NCBI GenBank assembly: GCA_018398815.1
Contig: JAFLJL010014656.1
Coordinates: 26,038 to 90,037 of the forward strand
Reading direction: 5' to 3'
From: Conus ventricosus
Lineage: Eukaryota > Mollusca > Gastropoda > Neogastropoda > Conidae
Length of the DNA stretch: 64,000 bases
The translations under genes and the position numbers were made by a program. Of the stretch, positions 54,276-64,000 are shown one piece after another (the first letter of the stretch is position 1; every line of letters begins with the position of its first letter). Below the pieces are notes generated by a model that saw only the letters and a program-made list of their open reading frames with translations, searched no databases and was not told the DNA's origin.

Positions 54276-54446
54276 ATAATCCATGGTTGAAGAACGATCG
54301 TGCCGCTGGAAGCATGGTTAGCTCCCTCAATTGTTCGAAAGTGGGAGCCCTGACTGTGGGTTTCTGAACACGCAGATATGAATAACATTAGTTTAGACAG
54401 GTACGTGAGAGTGAAGTTTCATTTTTGAAACGTGACATCTTTACGC

Positions 54447-55292
54447 AAATCTTTTTTTTTTTTTTTGCTGTCCCAACCCCTGCGCCACCTCAGAGGCAGT
54501 GTACCCACGCCGCTCATTCCGACACCCCGTCCATAGCCACAGCCCGGTCGGTCCCGCCGCAGCCTCGGCACCAGCAATCCACAGGGAGCAGTCAATGTCA
54601 AGTCGTTAAGAGGCAACCCACCGAAGGAGACACTGCACTGCTGCCGAGTCACTTCGGTGGTGTTCAGTGGCGCCTGTTCTGATCTAACATACGCAGGACA
54701 CCACCTACTAAGCCCCCTACTGACGACAATAATTGCTTAGTCGCGGAGCCGGCGTGAGTGAGCTCTCCTCCGGAGGGCGCCACCACGTCCGTCCACCGAC
54801 AGACCCATGCCGATACCGGTGACCCCGACGGAACCAAACCAAAGCCACAGATGTGGAGAGGACATCGAAATTGAGGTCACCATGAGGGCAGGGCATGAAG
54901 GGCCACAGAATTTGAGACATTTTTTTTTAATGCTGATCAATGAGAATGAGGATGATTAAGATGATGGTACGGATTTCCATTTCGGTCTGAGACTACATGA
55001 CAGGGCTGTACTCTACGCTTCCTTTCATAATATATCCGGCGTCAACCAGGCCGAGAGATACAGGCACTGCAGTGTTGGTCAGGAAATTTGAGCAACACTC
55101 TCAGAAACGCATCCATTAAGTGGATGAAACTCGACTGTGTGGTCCCAGTCTTCCCAACTGAGTCCGCAGCAAACTCAACTCTGGGTAGGAGCCGGTTGGT
55201 GCAGAAAAAACCCACATGACTTCTGATGGGATTCGAACCCACGACCTCCCAGCTGGGAGTCCGCGACGCTAACCACTTCGCCACGGCGGCTG
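54447..55292 (-). mobile_element. tRNA-headed retroposon (SINE-like), reverse orientation
   Basis: The reverse strand starts at about 55290 with a tRNA-like head: box A-like 'gtggcgaagtggttagcg' and a perfect box B 'ggttcgaatcc' (complement of 'ggattcgaacc' at about 55230). The plus-strand T-run at 54450-54466 would be the poly(A) tail; a second T-run at 54919-54927 may mark the end of a shorter SINE nested in a longer insertion. The insertion splits the sequence 'ctttacgcaaatct' / 'tttcgctaatct', which is continuous in the paralogs and could be the target duplication. No open frame encodes a retrotransposon enzyme, so it must be mobilised by other elements. Confidence 0.6.
55210..55288 (-). 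other. tRNA-like RNA polymerase III promoter head
   Basis: Internal A and B boxes with an anticodon-arm-like 'ggactcccagctgggaggtc' between them on the minus strand. It is probably the SINE promoter rather than a functional tRNA gene, because the 3' end continues into the body without acceptor-stem pairing. Confidence 0.55.
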
Positions 55293-56158
55293 GTTTCTTT
55301 TCGCTAATCTTCATATTGTTCGCCATTGGTACGTCATTATGTTACGGTCAGGGTTTTTTTTCTTTGTAAGTGTTTCATTATTCTGTTACAGACCACATTG
55401 GTCTTGGCCATTGTTGGACCATTATGTTACATGCCATTGTTTTATTTCCTTGTTTTTTGCTTTTTTTTCTTATCCTTTTATATTACCATACAACAGATTG
55501 TTCTGTAAATGGCTGTTATCACATCTTCCTATCACAGAGAATACTGCTGCTTGCCATTATTACACTGTCATCTTACAGGCAGTCTGTTCCATGCCAAAAG
55601 GCCAGTCTGTTCCATGCCATTTTTATATAATCCTGTTACAAGTCATACAGTTCTTTGCAATTGTTGAAACATCATTTTATAGGTCACCCTCTTATGTGCC
55701 ATTATTGCATCATCATATTCCAGCTCTTATTCTGCTAATGTTTCATCAGCATTTTCCAGTCCATATTCTTCTGTGCATTGTTACATCATCATATTCCAGT
55801 TCATATCTTGCTATTGTTATATCATTATATCCCAGTCCACATTCTTCTGTGCATTGTTACATCATCATATGACATGTTATACTGCTCATTACCACTGTTA
55901 CATATTGTGTTATATGTTACACTGTTCGTTACCAGCTTTTACAGTCTCATTGTGTCAGGTCACTCTATTCGTTGCCATTGTTACACCATACCATCATGTT
56001 ACAGTTTCAGCTCTTTTATGCCATTGTTGCATTTTCTTGTTGTACGTTATGCATTTGTTTGTGGTTGTATCATCATGCTATTCTTTTTTTATGATTGACT
56101 TGTTTGGAGTTCCGTTAATTCGAGCTCAGAAGGTCGTATTCAGTGTTTATATGTCCAG
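55293..56158 (+). repeat. Intron with 'ttacatcatcatattccag' repeats, third copy
   Basis: Same repeat family as 2771-3504 and 49431-50345; leads to the E1 acceptor at 56158. Confidence 0.8.
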
Positions 56159-56290
56159 GGTGTGTTGATGGATGGTACGGGGACCAGTGTTCCACAGCCT
56201 GTTCCCCGGGATGTCCCAATCAGCAGTGTAGTCAAGAGTCAGGAGAGTGTAGCCCCTGTAACACTGGCTACACAGGAGACACGTGTACAG
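56159..56290 (+). CDS. EGF-like exon, type E1, intact
   Basis: 132 bp, phase 1-1, acceptor 'tatatgtccag' and donor 'acag|gtaagt'. The protein is identical to the 50346 exon: eight cysteines with 'DGWYGDQCSTACSPGC' and 'NTGYTGDTC'. The surrounding intron repeats also match, so this is the product of the internal block B duplication. Expected to encode one extracellular EGF-like module of the same MEGF-type receptor. Its 3' end has seeded a tandem array at 56440-56790. Confidence 0.88.
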
Positions 56291-56439
56291 GTAAGTGAAA
56301 ACTGGCCACACAGGAGGCAGTTATACCGACAACTGTGATGTCAAACTGACCACACAGGAGACAGTTATACTGACAACTGTGATGTCAAACTTGCAACACA
56401 GGGACACAGTGTACAGGTTGCTGTCATGTCACACTGATT
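56291..56439 (+). repeat. Post-exon 44-bp intronic repeats
   Basis: Two to three units as after other E1 exons. Confidence 0.8.
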
Positions 56440-56795
56440 GCACATGACACATGTGTACAGGTAACTGTCATAATAAACAGTGTGTCCCATGTGACACTAA
56501 TTACACAGGAAACATGTGTACAGGTAGTAATGTCATGATAAACAGTGTGTCCATGTGACACTGGCTACACAGGAAACATGTGTACGGTGTAACTGTCATG
56601 ATAAAACAGTGTGTCCCATGTGACATGGCTACACAGGAAACATGTGTACAGGTAGTAACTGTCATGAGAAACAGTGTGTCCTATGTGACACTGGCTACAC
56701 ATGAAACATGTGTACAGGTAGTAATGTCATGAGAAACAGTGTGTCCTATGTGACACTGGCTACACAGGAAACATGTGTACAGGTATCATTGTCAT
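56440..56795 (+). repeat. 62-65 bp array derived from the E1 exon end and donor
   Basis: About six units containing 'gacactggctacacaggaaa' and 'catgtgtacaggta', which match the last codons and donor of E1 ('cactggctacacaggagaca', 'cgtgtacaggtaag'). Each unit keeps a 'cag|gta' junction. Confidence 0.88.
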
Positions 56796-56814
56796 GATAC
56801 ACAGTGTGTCCATG

Positions 56815-56822
56815 CGCACGCA

Positions 56823-56875
<53 letters not shown>

Positions 56876-56956
56876 CACACACACACACACACCACACACA
56901 CCACCGCACACACGCGCACGCACACACACACACACACCACACACACACACACACAC

Positions 56957-56998
<42 letters not shown>

Positions 56999-57008
56999 CG
57001 CGCACGCA

Positions 57009-57039
<31 letters not shown>

Positions 57040-57069
57040 CACACCACACACACACGCACCGCACGCACG

Positions 57070-57164
<95 letters not shown>

Positions 57165-57272
57165 CACACCACACACACACACACACGCGCGCGCGTGTGC
57201 GCGCGCACGACACAACATACACCACACACACACACACACACACACACACCACACACACACACACACACACAC
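56815..57272. repeat. CA/CG-rich microsatellite field, block B
   Basis: (CA)n with 'gcacgcacgcacgc' and 'gcgcgcgcgtgtgcgcgcgc' segments. Paralog of 6420-7436. Confidence 0.97.
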
Positions 57273-58109
57273 GGATCTGGGGCTGTACTTCGAACCTGTT
57301 TGCTCAGGTTACACATACAATGATAAACGGGCTGCACACTATTTAGTATTTCCTTTTATGGATGCCTAGATCGCATAATTGCCGTGTGTTGTTTTCTCAG
57401 TCTGAGTTGCAAGTTGGAAAATCTCTGGCGCCAAACCTGAACCATTTTCTCTGGCCATGTCAGTGCATCACCGTTCTGTTGGCATCAGCGGACTCCATGT
57501 AACTCTGTCGTATTAACTCTGTTGAGTTTGGTCCATAAAACCTGAATGGGGCGAACTATTTGAACTCCAGTCAATCCAGGGCCTCGTCTGTTTGCCTAAA
57601 AATGACCTGTATAAGGGCTTCCATAGGAAGTCACTGTTCCTGCTGGTCTAGCTCTGTCAGAAGTAATGCCTTTTGGATCAGCATCTATACCCGTGTCTGG
57701 ATTCTCCATTCTCCATTGTATTTTTTTTTCATTTTGCATGCTCGCCAAAATACGGTTTCTGTTCTTTCTATCCTTTCCACGTGCAAAGAAAAAGACAAAA
57801 CAAAACAAAAAAGCATACAGAGAACTCCTATCGCATCCTGTCCTTTCCTTCCAGCAAGAAAAAAATGGGGATGGGGGGAGGAAACAACGAAAAATAATGA
57901 ATTTACACCAATACAGCTAAGGCGATGATGTCTTGTCCTTTTCATCTTATCCTTCTGCAAAACTTGTTTGCTGCCTGGTTCAAAAGAAACCAAAGAAAAC
58001 CTCCCTTCATGGCATTTCACCTGTCTGAAAAAAAACATCACAAGGGAAACAACAGCCAACCTAAGAGAGAATTCTTTGCAACATTCAGGTCCGGCTTTCC
58101 ATAACTCAA
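57273..58109. other. Unique intron sequence, no gene seen
   Basis: Only the last 200 bp have a match in block A (7437-7665). The rest (57273-57900) is absent from block A. Short frames lack codon-level conservation and include A-rich low complexity at 57788-57815. Confidence 0.6.
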
Positions 58110-58374
58110 GGCTACTGAGGTCTGACTGTACTGACTTCAGTATATAGGGTAAGGCGACTGAGGTCTGACTGTACTGACTTCAGTATTATAGGGTAAGGGC
58201 GACTGAGGTCTGAATGTACTGACTTCAGTATATAGGGTAAGGGCGAGTGAGGTCTGAGTGTACTGACTTCAGTATATAGGGTAAGGGCGAGTGAGGTCTG
58301 AATGTACTGACTTCAGTATATAGGGTAAGGGCGACTGGGGTCTGACTATACTGACTTCAATATATAGTGTAAGG
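58110..58374. repeat. 43-bp minisatellite, about 6 units
   Basis: Same 'tactgacttcagtatatagg' family as 7666-8106. Confidence 0.93.
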
Positions 58375-58711
58375 GTGACACGGCCAAAATGGTTGGGAGA
58401 CTCCAGGACATAGTTACCCACAAAATACAGTGGTTCCAGATAAGAATAAACAACTGTCCTTTGACGGTGCAGAACAAGTTGGGTCACACAAAACAGAAGG
58501 CAGCACAGGACATGTTTGAACGGAGTCAGGTCGTCTGAACAGTCTTGGCTACATATCTGTAGCATGGTCTCTCGGAACCGAATTTCGTCACAAGTATGGT
58601 ACGAATGGTGTTTGCACGGCTGCGTTTGCCGCTGCCATAAAGTGTATACAGAATATCCAGCATTTGACGGTGAAGCTGCGAACGGGCAGGCAGTATGCTG
58701 TGGGGCCTGAG
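58375..58711. other. Duplicated unique segment, block B
   Basis: Parallels 8107-8535; no gene. Confidence 0.6.
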
Positions 58712-60358
58712 GGAATGGGCTAAAGGTACAGCCAGTGCTGAATGACTGAGGGAATGGGCTAAAGGTACAGCCAGTGCTGAATGACTGAGGGCAAGGGCTA
58801 AAGGTACAGCCAGTGCTGAATGACTGAGGGAAAGGGCTAAAGGTACAGCCAGATCTGAATGACTGAGGGAAAGGGCCAAAGGTACAGCCAGTGCTGAATG
58901 ACTGAGGGCAAGGGCTAAAGGTACAGCCAGATCTGAATGACTGAGGGAAAGGGCTACAGGTACATCCAGATCTTAATGACTGAAGGAAGGGCAAAAGGTA
59001 CAGCCAGTGCTGAATGACTGGGAAAGGGCTAAAGGTACAGCCAGTGCTGAATGACTGAGGGAAAGGGCTAAAGGTACAGCCAGTGCTGAATGACTGAGGG
59101 AAAGGGCTAAAGGTACAGCCAGTGTGGAATGACTGAATGACTGAGGGAAAGAGCTAAAGGTACAGCCAATGCCGAATGACTGAGGGAAAGGGCTAAAGGT
59201 ACAGCCAGAGCTGAATGACTGAATGACTGAGGGAAAGGGCTAAAGGTACAGCCAGTGCTGAATGACTGAATGACTGAGGGAAAGGGCTAAAGGTACAGCC
59301 AGTGGTGAATGACTGAATGACTGAGGGAAAGGGCTAAAGGTACAGCCAGTGCTGAATGACTGAGGGAAAGGGCTAAAGGTACAGCAGTGCTGAATGACTG
59401 AGGGAAAGGGCTAAAGGTACAGCCAGTGCTGAATGACTGAGGGAAAGGGCTAAAGGTAGAGCCAGTGCTGAATGACTGAGGGAAAGGGCTAAAGGTACAG
59501 CCAGTGCTGAATGACTGAGGGAAAGGGTCAAAGGTACAGTCAGAGCTGAATGACTGAGGGAAAGGGCTAAAGGTACAGCCAATGCGAATGACTGAGGGAA
59601 AGGGCTAAAGGTACAGCCAGTGATGAATAATACTGAGGGAAAGGGCTAAAGGTACAGCCAGAGCTGAATGACTGAGGGAAAGGGCTAAAGGTACAGCCAA
59701 TGCCGAATGACTGAGGGAAAGGGTTAAAGGTACAGCCAGTGCTGAATGACTGAATGACTGAGGGAAAGGGCTAAGGTACAGGCAGTGGTGAATGACTGAA
59801 TGACTGAGGGAAAGGGCTAAAGGTACAGCCAGTGCTGAATGACTGAGGGAAAGGGCTAAAGGTACAGCCAGTGCTGAATGACTGAGGGAAAGGGTTAAAG
59901 GTACAGCCAGTGCTGAATGACTGAGGGAAAGGGCTAAAGGTACAGCCAATGCCGAATGACTGAGGGAAAGGGTTAAAGGTACAGCCAGTGCTGAATGACT
60001 GAGGGAAAGGGCTAAAGGTACAGCCAATGCCGAATGACTGAGGGAAAGGGTTAAAGGTACAGCCAGTGCTGAATGACTGAGGGAAAGGGCTAAAGGTACA
60101 GCCAATGCCGAATGACTGAGGGAAAGGGTTAAAGGTACAGCCAGTGCTGAATGACTGAGGAAAGGGTTAAAGGTACAGCCAGTGCTGAATGACTGAGGGA
60201 AAGGGTTAAAGGTACAGTCAATGCCGAATGACTGAGGGAAAGGGTTAAAGGTACAGCCAGTGCTGAATGACTGAGGGAAAGGGCTAAAGGTACAGCCAAT
60301 GCCGAATGACTGAGGGAAAGGGTTAAAGGTACAGCCAGTGCTGAATGACTGAGGGCAA
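58712..60358. repeat. 39-bp minisatellite, about 42 units
   Basis: Units 'gaatgactgagggaaagggc' plus 'taaaggtacagccagtgct'. From about 59.88 kb units alternate between 'gccagtgctg'+'ggttaaagg' and 'gccaatgccg'+'ggctaaagg', a two-unit (78-bp) higher-order repeat. Minus-strand frames of a 13-residue repeat ('SHSALAVPLALSL') follow from the 39-bp period. Confidence 0.97.
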
Positions 60359-60530
60359 GTATGGGTCAGACAGCGCACAGCTGCTGTAGACGGGTCAGTG
60401 AAGTGGCGGATGCTACTGATTCACAGACATCAACATCTTCTGTTCAACAGCCATTCTGATGAAGATTTTGGCGAGAATTTACGTGGTTGTACATTCTGTG
60501 ATAAAACTGGTTACATGCTTGTTGTTTCTG

Positions 60531-60533
<3 letters not shown>
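60359..60533 (+). other. Conserved duplicated segment, possible coding remnant
   Basis: Counterpart of 8813-8983: reads 'HSDEDFGENLRGCTFCDKT' before the CA array. Substitutions between copies include synonymous and conservative changes, but frames upstream are not consistent. Confidence 0.3.
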
Positions 60534-60534
<1 letters not shown>

Positions 60535-60570
<36 letters not shown>

Positions 60571-60591
60571 ACACACACACACACACACACA

Positions 60592-60634
<43 letters not shown>

Positions 60635-60641
60635 CCGCACG

Positions 60642-60673
<32 letters not shown>

Positions 60674-60674
60674 T
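60535..60674. repeat. CA and ACGC microsatellite
   Basis: (CA)n, then about 55 bp of 'gcacgcacgcacgc', then (CA)n. Confidence 0.97.
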
Positions 60675-60696
60675 GGTTGTATATTTCACATTTCAG

Positions 60697-60842
60697 AATG
60701 TCTTGATAACTTCTACGAGCGACCGAGCAACACGGGGTGTGACGAATGCACGTGGAGCTGTCAATCAGGAACAGTGTGTGACAAGACCACCGGCCACTGT
60801 CCTGTCTGTCACCCGGCAAACAGGGTCACCACTGTGATGAAG
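60697..60842 (+). CDS. EGF-like exon, type E4, one base short
   Basis: Acceptor 'cacatttcag', donor 'gaag|gtacag'. Frame 1 reads 'CLDNFYERPSNTGCDEC', then 'CQSGTVCDKTTGHCPVC'. After 'cacccgg' a single missing base shifts the frame; the alternative frame then reads 'GKQGHHCDE' up to the donor, restoring eight cysteines and phase 1. Length is 146 bp, against 147 expected for a symmetrical exon. The gap sits in a G/A run, so a consensus error is likely. It encodes an EGF-like module like the others. Its 3' end has been amplified downstream. Confidence 0.78.
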
Positions 60843-61245
60843 GTACAGTAAATACACCATGAACAGTCACCACTGTGATGAAGGTACAGTGAATACACCA
60901 TGAACAGTCATCACTGTGATGAAGGTACAGTAAATACACCATGAACAGTCACCACTGTGATGAAGGTACAGTGAATGCACCATGAACAGTTATCACTGTG
61001 ATGAAGGTACAGTGAATACACCATGAACAGTCATCACTGTGATGAAGGTACAGTGAATACACCATGAACAGTTATCACTGTGATGAAGGTACAGTGAATA
61101 CACCATGAACAGTCATCACTGTGAAAAAGGTACAGTGAATACACCATGAACAGTCGTCACTGTGATAAAGGTACAACGAGTACATCATGAACAGTCATCA
61201 CTGCGATAAAGGTACAATGAATACACAGTGAACAGGGCCATCACT
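60829..61245 (+). repeat. 41-bp array of exon E4 end plus donor, about 10 units
   Basis: Units carry 'tcaccactgtgatgaaggta' and 'cagtgaatacaccatgaaca'. The first 14 bases are the last codons of E4 and the 'gaag|gta' junction. Later units decay ('gtgataaag', 'gcgataaag'). Confidence 0.93.
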
Positions 61246-61572
61246 GTGATGATGCAGTGCATAAACAATACATGGTCAGCGTACAGGCTTAAATTGCTTG
61301 GCTCAAAGTCATGCTGTTTGAATGTTGGAGGGCTATGAGTCTTGTATTATTGGGGAATGTTCTTCTAAGTTCTGATAATCTTTGACTGTCAACATTGCAA
61401 AATACGGAAACTGTTTGCAATGATCTAAACTTCTGCATACTATCTTCAGACCCGGAGGAATCTAATGAACTACTTTAAACTGTTTGCAGTGATCTTAACT
61501 TCTGCATACTATCTTCAGACCCGGGGGAATCTAATGAACTACTCTTTAGTTTCGTACACCAGTGCCTGCACT
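61246..61572. other. Intron or intergenic sequence with a 70-bp direct repeat
   Basis: A roughly 66-bp segment occurs twice around 61409 and 61477 ('aactgtttgca', 'acttctgcatactatcttca', 'ggaatctaatgaactac'). No gene. Confidence 0.7.
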
Positions 61573-61576
61573 TAGA

Positions 61577-61668
61577 GTTAGAGGAGGAGGAGGAAGAAGA
61601 AGAAGAAGAAGAAGAAGAAGAAGAAGAAGAAGAAGAAGAAGAAGAAGAAGAAGAAGAAGAAGAAGAAG

Positions 61669-61703
<35 letters not shown>

Positions 61704-61730
61704 AAACAACAAGAAGTAGAAGGTGGTGTA
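61577..61730. repeat. GAA then CAA trinucleotide repeat
   Basis: About 30 GAA units, then about 11 CAA units. Poly-Leu or poly-Arg frames are artefacts. Confidence 0.97.
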
Positions 61731-61904
61731 AACAGAGAACAGTTAATCTAGTCGACCTTCTACCACAAAGAAGGAGGGGGGGGGGGGGGGAGTAAAATCT
61801 TACATTCTGTCTTTGTCTCATCATTCATGCACAAACTGTACTGCACAGGTCTTTAATTGACACAGACTGTGAGGGGGGAAGGTATGGGACAGAAACTGCA
61901 TAAG

Positions 61905-63260
61905 TCTTTAATTGACCAGATCCAGCTTGAGCACCTCTCTCCTGCTTCTTCCATTGCTTTCAGGGCTCTGGTTTCTTACCTCCCCTGCAACTGAGAGCTG
62001 TTTCATGAGGCTGTATGCAGATGTTCCTACAAACCCCCTAGCTCCAATTTCTGCAGTGAGGACTTTGACCTGATAGCCTTCTCTCCTCAAGCTGTTTGCC
62101 GGATCAGCATACTTTTCAGTCTTGTAGATTTGAGCTGCCTCCATTCTGTTCTCATATGGCACCGTGAGCTCGATCATGATCAGCTGCTTGGTTGACTGAG
62201 AGTGGACTACTATGTCTGGTCTCATGCCACTCTTGCTGATGACTCTGGGTGACTCTTCCATTCTGGGAGGTCTGCAGTGCACTCCCAGTCATCTGCCCCG
62301 TCCAGCAGACTCTGCCTACATGTTCCGATTGGCACTGTTGTATTTGGTAATGGTTTGCTGCCTCCTGCCGTGAAGAATTTTGCGTGTGCTTTTGGAGTCC
62401 TGATTTTCCATTTTGTGGTGTTGGTACTAGCCCAGACTACTTGTCGAATCTCTTTGAGCACTTGGTTGTGCCTCCATGTGTACCTTCCTTGAGCCAGGGC
62501 TACTTTACATGAACTTAGGACATGCTCCACTGTTTGTTTTCCATGGCAGAGGGGGCATGCAGGATCGTCTGTTTTTCCCTACTTCACCAGGTTTGCATTT
62601 GAGGGTAGAAGGTCATATACAGATCTGAGAATGAAGCTGATCCTGAGAGGGCCATGTGCCAAATGTCATTCCAAGTGAGACTTCTTTGGAGTGCATTCTC
62701 CCACGTTGTCCATTGCCCTTGCTGGCTCTGCTGGACTGCTTTTTGGAGTCTTTTTGGTCTTCTTCTTTTCTCATCTCCTGAATCATCATGTATCTTTTGA
62801 CTTTTCCTTTGGCCTTTGACCACCATTCAGTTTTGGCCACCCCCAGTCCTTGTCTGTTGGTCTGTGTGTGTCCTGTTATTTCTCTGATCTTGAGACTTTC
62901 TTTTGCGAATCTATCGCCTCTTGAACTTTCCATTTTCTGCCTGTCTTCAACTGGGGCTTGATTGCTTCAACCACCTTGTCTCCTGAGTCTCCAGCATGCT
63001 TTGAAGTCTGATTTCCCTGCTTTGCATTCCTCCAGGATGGATTTCAGTGGTGCTTTCAGCTTTGCTTGGCGACAGTACAGCGCTATGTCAGTCAGACAGG
63101 GTGGGACACCAAGCCATTTCCTTGTGAACTTGTTGATTTTGGCTTCCATTGCCTCCACTATGTGGTGCAGATGTCGTATATCATCAGAGGCAATAGGAGC
63201 TTTGGTATCAGCATGAACTGCAGACACCAGACCTTGTATTTCCCAGGGAGCCACACTGGC
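61905..63260 (-). mobile_element. Non-LTR retrotransposon 3' fragment (RT C-terminus and nuclease)
   Basis: Read on the minus strand, pieces appear in the order of an RT C-terminal half. First is 'KINKFTRKWLGVPPCLTDI' (63140, thumb region typical of such RTs), then Lys/Glu-rich sequence at 62.9-62.65 kb. Next is a zinc-knuckle-like region with 'EHVLSSCKVALAQGRYTWRH' (62520), then 'RPDIVVHSQSTKQLIMIELT' (62210), which fits the RPD-x(n)-E pattern of R2-type PD-(D/E)XK endonucleases, and the end 'ARGFVGTSAYSL' (about 62015). There are two or three frame breaks. The RT palm with its catalytic YxDD box is absent, so this is a 5'-truncated, dead copy. Confidence 0.85.
61908..62530 (-). pseudogene. 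R2-like retrotransposon endonuclease domain
   Basis: Two overlapping minus-strand frames (62530-62222 and 62282-61908), linked by one shift near 62250. They encode the CCHC-like knuckle region and the restriction-like nuclease core: 'RPD', then 'IELTVPYENRMEAAQ' with the acidic residue and a following Lys ('KTEKYADP'). In intact elements this domain nicks the target for target-primed reverse transcription. Here it is a fragment without its polymerase. Confidence 0.75.
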
Positions 63261-63690
63261 ATTATGTTGTATTTTTCTAATCTGGATAAAGGGGATGCGC
63301 AGTTAGAAAGCTATTTTTTGTGAGAGAAAGGTACATTGATAAACCAGTTATTAAATTAATGTTTGATTCATAAACCTTACAGAGACAAGGGGACATCTAC
63401 CAGACTTCGTCTATATGTAAGTAATGAAGGGAGATGTCACCAGTGCGTTGTTTTCTGTTTCTACGGCACATGCTTTAAACAGAAAGTGTTACCGTCGTTT
63501 AGGGTTTGTTGTATGATAGCGAGGCGTGTGTCACGTTTATGGTTGGTGTCTCCATATTTCAAATCAAGTTGTTATCTAGACGATGTACATGAACTAATAT
63601 GACTTGGCGGTCGAATAATGCTCATAAACACAAACCCATTTGAAGAAACCGCAAATTATGGTACTTTTCTTGTAATTGAATATCAAATAG
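63261..63690. other. No feature seen
   Basis: Unique-looking sequence with no repeat, gene or splice pattern I can support. Confidence 0.5.
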
Positions 63691-64000
63691 TACAGTGAAC
63701 AAATTTGGTCTGGTTTTATTCCACATAAAAGATGTGACAGTTTAGTTATGTAATGGATTGAAATAAATGTCATAGGTCGTATCCGTTCTTTAATTCTTTT
63801 TCAGAAAACAGGTGTGTGTGTGTGTTGTTTTTTCATTATGGCTGTAACAGTCTTACGGTGTTTGGACTATAAGACTGCTGAAATAAACACATACTACACA
63901 TTTGACGTCTTTCTGCATCACGCAATACAACCAGTTACATGCAGTTCTTCCAAACATGATCGAGCTGATGCTTGGTGAGTGGAGCGATCAAAGACCATCA
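63691..64000. other. Block B right flank, duplicated at 10776-11030
   Basis: Shared 'tggtctggttttattccaca', 'gttatgtaatggattgaa' and 'cttaattctttttcag'-like acceptor, then 'atggctgtaac' and 'aataaacacatacta'. A next exon could begin after 'ttctttttcag' at about 63806, but no EGF coding is seen before the window ends. Confidence 0.6.

Noticed and set aside
55210..55288. Functional tRNA gene
   Set aside because: A and B boxes are good, but the sequence continues into a SINE body without acceptor-stem pairing.
57560..58059. Overlapping short frames on both strands
   Set aside because: Low-complexity A-rich sequence, absent from block A, with no motif.

Overview
This is a window of an invertebrate nuclear genome, most probably a marine mollusc (gastropod-like). 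The grounds are intron-separated, phase 1-1 EGF-like exons of MEGF or scavenger-receptor type, dense CA/GT microsatellites and minisatellites, a tRNA-headed SINE, a LINE fragment and a large integrated virus-like transposon. There are no bacterial-style operons. The assembly has placeholder gaps of exactly 1000 N (11150-12149 and 52955-53954) plus N at 1-100. Many homopolymer indels look like imperfectly polished long reads, so single-base frameshifts should be read cautiously. The host assignment is an inference from gene style.

Host blocks. Block A (about 0.1-11.1 kb) and block B (about 41.4-64 kb) are diverged copies of the same plus-strand segment. Both hold, in order, a 28-bp minisatellite, a 57-bp repeat, splice-donor-like repeats, a first EGF exon, a second exon type preceded by a 43-bp repeat, another copy of the first exon, a CA array, 43-bp and 39-bp minisatellites, a second CA array and a fourth exon type. 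Nine EGF-type exons or exon remnants are visible: four of type E1, two of E2, one of E3 (37.8 kb) and two of E4. Several minisatellites are tandem copies of exon-intron boundaries and so multiply splice acceptors or donors. Between the blocks (35.6-41.4 kb) lie more tandem repeats, exon E3 and a 146-bp satellite.

Mobile element. From 12846 to 35608 lie two inverted copies of a Polinton/adintovirus-like element. The right copy (21360-35608) is bounded on both sides by about 95-bp self-complementary hairpins followed inward by the same short inverted repeat. Its gene order from left to right is: an unknown gene at 22128 (+), small membrane-protein genes, a retroviral-type DD35E integrase at 25295 (+), protein-primed-type family B DNA polymerase (-), an Ala/Gly-rich membrane protein (-), a candidate capsid protein (-), a coiled-coil plus transmembrane protein (+), an unknown structural-type gene (-), and a second unknown structural-type gene (+). 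The left copy (12846-21362) carries the same genes in reverse order. It is cleaner in the polymerase and capsid genes but truncated at both ends. No FtsK/HerA-type packaging ATPase or adenovirus-type protease is recognisable, unlike canonical Polintons. The genes probably form a replication and integration module (polymerase plus integrase) and a particle or membrane module.

Other. A non-LTR retrotransposon 3' end with an R2-like nuclease motif lies at 61.9-63.3 kb (-), and a tRNA-headed retroposon at 54.45-55.29 kb (-). The very long open frames in the 28-bp and CA arrays are repeat artefacts and are not annotated as genes.
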